Positions 62,043 through 64,000 of a DNA stretch of 64,000 nucleotides are shown piece after piece (within the stretch, counting starts at the first letter, position 1; each line of letters starts with the position of its first letter). The notes beneath the pieces were generated by a model. The model did not search any database and had not been told where the DNA came from. It worked only from the letters and a program-made list of their open reading frames with translations. Source of the DNA: Haliovirga abyssi (GTDB lineage: Bacteria > Fusobacteriota > Fusobacteriia > Fusobacteriales > Haliovirgaceae); the NCBI RefSeq assembly GCF_030295325.1, contig NZ_AP027059.1, positions 1,302,001 through 1,366,000 of the forward strand. Reading direction: 5' to 3'. A program made the position numbers and the translations under genes.

Positions 62043-62876
62043 TTATTTTTGGTAATATCCTTCTTCATAAAGTAATTTTTTTCTAATTCCATCTATAGTT
62101 TTTATTTGTTTATAATCTTTTTCTTCTATCCAAATAACCCATTTTTTTTTTCTCCTATACTTAAAAACATCAAATTCACTTGTTCCTCTTGAAAACCAAT
62201 TACTTACTTTCAATATGTGGTCTATATCTTTATCTTTGAAAAAATCTTCATCATATATATTTACTGTTATACTTGCCCATTTTAAATTTTGACTTTTCAA
62301 ATATTTAAATAGTTCCCATACCTCTTTTATAAAAGCTTCTTTCTTCGCTTCTGTACTTGTTACATCTCCGAAGATATAAATAAATATGTTTACAAACATT
62401 TTATTTGGAATCGTTTTAAAAAAGGAATCAAATTTTTTCCTTTTTAAAATTTTTAGTTTCTCTCTTCTTTCATCATAAATACTTATCCCCATATTTGCCC
62501 AAAAATATAATTTTTTTTCTTTAAATATTTTTTTTATTATTGGTCTATAATATATTGTTGTTAAATTAGCTTTTTTTATTGAAGAATAATTCTCTATAAC
62601 TACCTTTCCATATTTCACATATGCCACAAATGTCTCATCATCTATATTATTCTCTAATGGATATATCTCCAGCTTCCATTTATCCCTTCCTTTATCATAC
62701 AACGTCCTCCTTATCTCAAATTTTTCATTATATCTTCCTTCTAATTCATTCATTACTAATGCTCTTATTCTTGTTTCCTTTAATGCTAATTTTTTCTTAC
62801 TGTTTGTTATATCAATACTTTTACAACCTAATATTCCTAATATTAATATCAAAAATATTATTATTTTCTTTTTCAT
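62043..62876 (-). CDS. lipoprotein partner, copy 2 (putative immunity)
   Basis: 277 residues, paralogue of 60406-61245 with the same lipobox (LGILGC) and first ~75 residues. Differences cluster in the middle (YVKYGKVVIENYSSIKKANL, KMFVNIFIYIFGDVTSTEAK) and at the C-terminus (IWIEEKDYKQIKTIDGIRKK). It lies 20 bases upstream of orphan lipase copy 1. Variation between copies in specific patches suggests diverging partner specificity. ATG behind AAAAGGAGATGAGAAG. Confidence 0.78.
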   Translation of the reverse strand: MKKKIIIFLILILGILGCKSIDITNSKKKLALKETRIRALVMNELEGRYNEKFEIRRTLYDKGRDKWKLEIYPLENNIDDETFVAYVKYGKVVIENYSSIKKANLTTIYYRPIIKKIFKEKKLYFWANMGISIYDERREKLKILKRKKFDSFFKTIPNKMFVNIFIYIFGDVTSTEAKKEAFIKEVWELFKYLKSQNLKWASITVNIYDEDFFKDKDIDHILKVSNWFSRGTSEFDVFKYRRKKKWVIWIEEKDYKQIKTIDGIRKKLLYEEGYYQK

Positions 62877-62947
62877 CTTCTCATCTCCTTTTTTGATATA
62901 TATATATATCTTTAAAATTTAATTAAGATATTAAATACTTTAATATC

Positions 62948-63607
62948 TTAATTAAACTTTAAAAAATCTTTTATCCCTACTCCATTCCAAGCTACTCCTC
63001 GTTTTACTCCTTCCATTACTGATACATATTGAGCTAATCCGCCTCCTAAGCTGTGTCCTGTTACGAAGATTGTTTTATCTTTATTTTTTCTATCTTTTAC
63101 TATATCCTTATAAAAATCTACAGCTAATTTAAATTGTATTCCAGGTATTCCTGCTACTATCTTTCCATTTGTTAAATAATGTTCCATTATAAAATCTCTA
63201 TCTCCTAAATCTATTAAACCAAAGAAGATTTTAAAATCTTTATGACTATCATATTTCCCATTCTCTCCATCTGTACCTCTGTATGCTATTACTATTTCAT
63301 CATCTTTTTCAAATGCTGCTGCATAAAATTGTTTATATTGTAATTCTATATCTTCTGATTTTAATAACCATTCTTTTTTATAATCATCTGGATCATATGC
63401 TTCTAATAACTTCCAACCTTCCATTCTTTCTCTAAAATAATTCCATCTTTGGTGACGTTCTGATTTGCCTGATTCTGTTGTGTCATTAAAATGATGACTT
63501 GATAAAACTTCTTTTAATGGTCTTATATCTTTTATTTTTTCATACCTCTCATATGCTAAATCTGCCAATACTAAAAATTCTAAATCTTTTACATTTCCTC
63601 TTTCCAT
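62948..63607 (-). CDS. orphan lipase N-terminal module, copy 2
   Basis: 219 residues, ending KDFLKFN-stop at the same domain edge as copy 1. It keeps IAYRGTDGEN and VTGHSLGGGLAQ but has a shortened segment at ~68-80 (AYDPDDYKKEWLLKSEDI instead of the longer Glu/Lys-rich stretch) and a changed loop before the elbow (KDRKNKDKTIFVTGHS). The catalytic Asp/His region is absent, as in copy 1. ATG behind AGGAGAGTGAATAAAA, the same leader as the full-length gene. Confidence 0.85.
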   Translation of the reverse strand: MERGNVKDLEFLVLADLAYERYEKIKDIRPLKEVLSSHHFNDTTESGKSERHQRWNYFRERMEGWKLLEAYDPDDYKKEWLLKSEDIELQYKQFYAAAFEKDDEIVIAYRGTDGENGKYDSHKDFKIFFGLIDLGDRDFIMEHYLTNGKIVAGIPGIQFKLAVDFYKDIVKDRKNKDKTIFVTGHSLGGGLAQYVSVMEGVKRGVAWNGVGIKDFLKFN

Positions 63608-63627
63608 TTTTATTCACTCTCCTATTT

Positions 63628-64000
63628 TTATTTTTTTATTAAACTCCAATCTAATTTCCGTAACTTATTTTTTACCTCTTTTATATTTTCTATATTTTTA
63701 TAATCTTTTTCTTCTATATATAGTACATATATTTTTTTTCTTCTATACTTAAAAACATCAAATTCACTTGTTCCTCTTGAAAAACAATTACTTACTTTTA
63801 ATATGTGGTCTGTATCTTTATCTTTGAAAAAATCTTCATCATATATATTTACTGTTATACTTGCCCATTCTAATTTTTGACTCTTCAAATATTTAAATAA
63901 TTCCCATACTTCTTTTATAAAAGCTTCTTTTTTTTCTTTTGTGCTTACTACATCTTCAAATATTAACATTTCCATATGAAAAGATAATTTTTCTGGAACT
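63628..64000 (-). CDS. lipoprotein partner, copy 3, 5' end cut by window
   Basis: The frame is open to base 64000, so the N-terminus with the expected lipobox is outside the window. The visible ~123 residues (VPEKLSFHMEMLIFEDVVST, KEAFIKEVWELFKYLKSQKL, STEFDVFKYRRKK-like end) match the C-terminal halves of the other two lipoproteins. It precedes orphan lipase copy 2 by 20 bases, continuing the lipoprotein-lipase pattern. The array therefore probably extends beyond the window. Confidence 0.8.
   Translation of the reverse strand, partial: VPEKLSFHMEMLIFEDVVSTKEKKEAFIKEVWELFKYLKSQKLEWASITVNIYDEDFFKDKDTDHILKVSNCFSRGTSEFDVFKYRRKKIYVLYIEEKDYKNIENIKEVKNKLRKLDWSLIKK

Noticed and set aside
24-64000. 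Many long plus-strand open frames rich in Leu, Phe, Tyr and Ser
   Set aside because: They are antisense shadows of AT-rich, Lys/Glu/Asn-rich minus-strand genes. None except 5812-6087 has a ribosome site with a sensible product, and they overlap genes with clear motifs.
33301-64000. Intact prophage
   Set aside because: No integrase, terminase, portal, capsid, lysis or tail-tube genes are seen. The kinase/phosphatase/FHA genes and partner arrays fit a secretion-like system better.

Overview
The window is very AT-rich (GC roughly a quarter, my estimate). Almost every gene lies on the minus strand, so transcription runs from high to low coordinates; the one convincing plus-strand protein gene is at 5812-6087. 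Strong Shine-Dalgarno sites, many TTG/GTG starts, Lol-type lipoprotein export, SPOR and lytic transglycosylase proteins, and signal peptides ending in F-S-E suggest a diderm, low-GC anaerobe. Fusobacteriota is my best guess; this is inference, since no 16S gene is present.

Region 1 (1-31.4 kb) is mostly housekeeping. It holds the 3'-truncated guaB, a CAT-anticodon tRNA, a redox operon (AhpF-N-like disulfide carrier, ArsR repressor, thioredoxin reductase) with a clear promoter and palindromic operator, and a minimal SufB/D-SufC pair. An HMGL enzyme is fused to a Cache-like sensor. Next come a SPOR protein, the large-type SRP RNA with promoter and terminator, hpf, a Lol-like ABC pair with an RsbW-like ATPase, and lysS. 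A long run then follows: mutL, a DUF2225-receiver fusion, rlmH and tRNA-Arg. A receiver/DRTGG/PHP/ATPase signalling cassette, proS, a transglycosylase, trmL, a UbiB-family kinase, ruvC and a glycogen debranching enzyme complete the region.

Region 2 (31.2-33.2 kb) holds a strong candidate small RNA and a tandem duplication of a solute-binding-protein gene with its promoter. A ~32 bp repeat occurs four times in intergenic DNA between 9 and 33 kb, usually just after a terminator.

Region 3 (33.3-64 kb) is a ~31 kb accessory locus that looks like a non-canonical contractile-injection or type VI-like system. It encodes a Ser/Thr kinase, two PP2C-type proteins (one apparently catalytically dead and fused to TPR-like repeats), two FHA proteins, a J-domain protein, an Hsp70/actin-fold ATPase and three unrecognised conserved-looking proteins that may be baseplate parts. 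It also encodes a VgrG-like spike with an N-terminal class 3 lipase and a 1.6 kaa protein ending in LysM and a DUF4280 PAAR-like tip. The kinase/phosphatase/FHA set parallels the PpkA-PppA-Fha pathway of type VI secretion. No sheath, tube, ClpV or membrane-complex gene is visible in this window.

Upstream of each tip protein is a tandem array of truncated copies of its N-terminal module, each copy preceded by a membrane-anchored partner gene (lipoprotein or single-TM). The VgrG array has two lipase stubs ending at the domain edge plus lipoprotein partners. The PAAR-like array has a 939-residue truncated copy and a stop-interrupted remnant, linked by a duplicated ~550 bp spacer. This looks like an N-terminal mirror image of the orphan C-terminal cassettes of Rhs/CDI systems, and it is the most interesting feature here.
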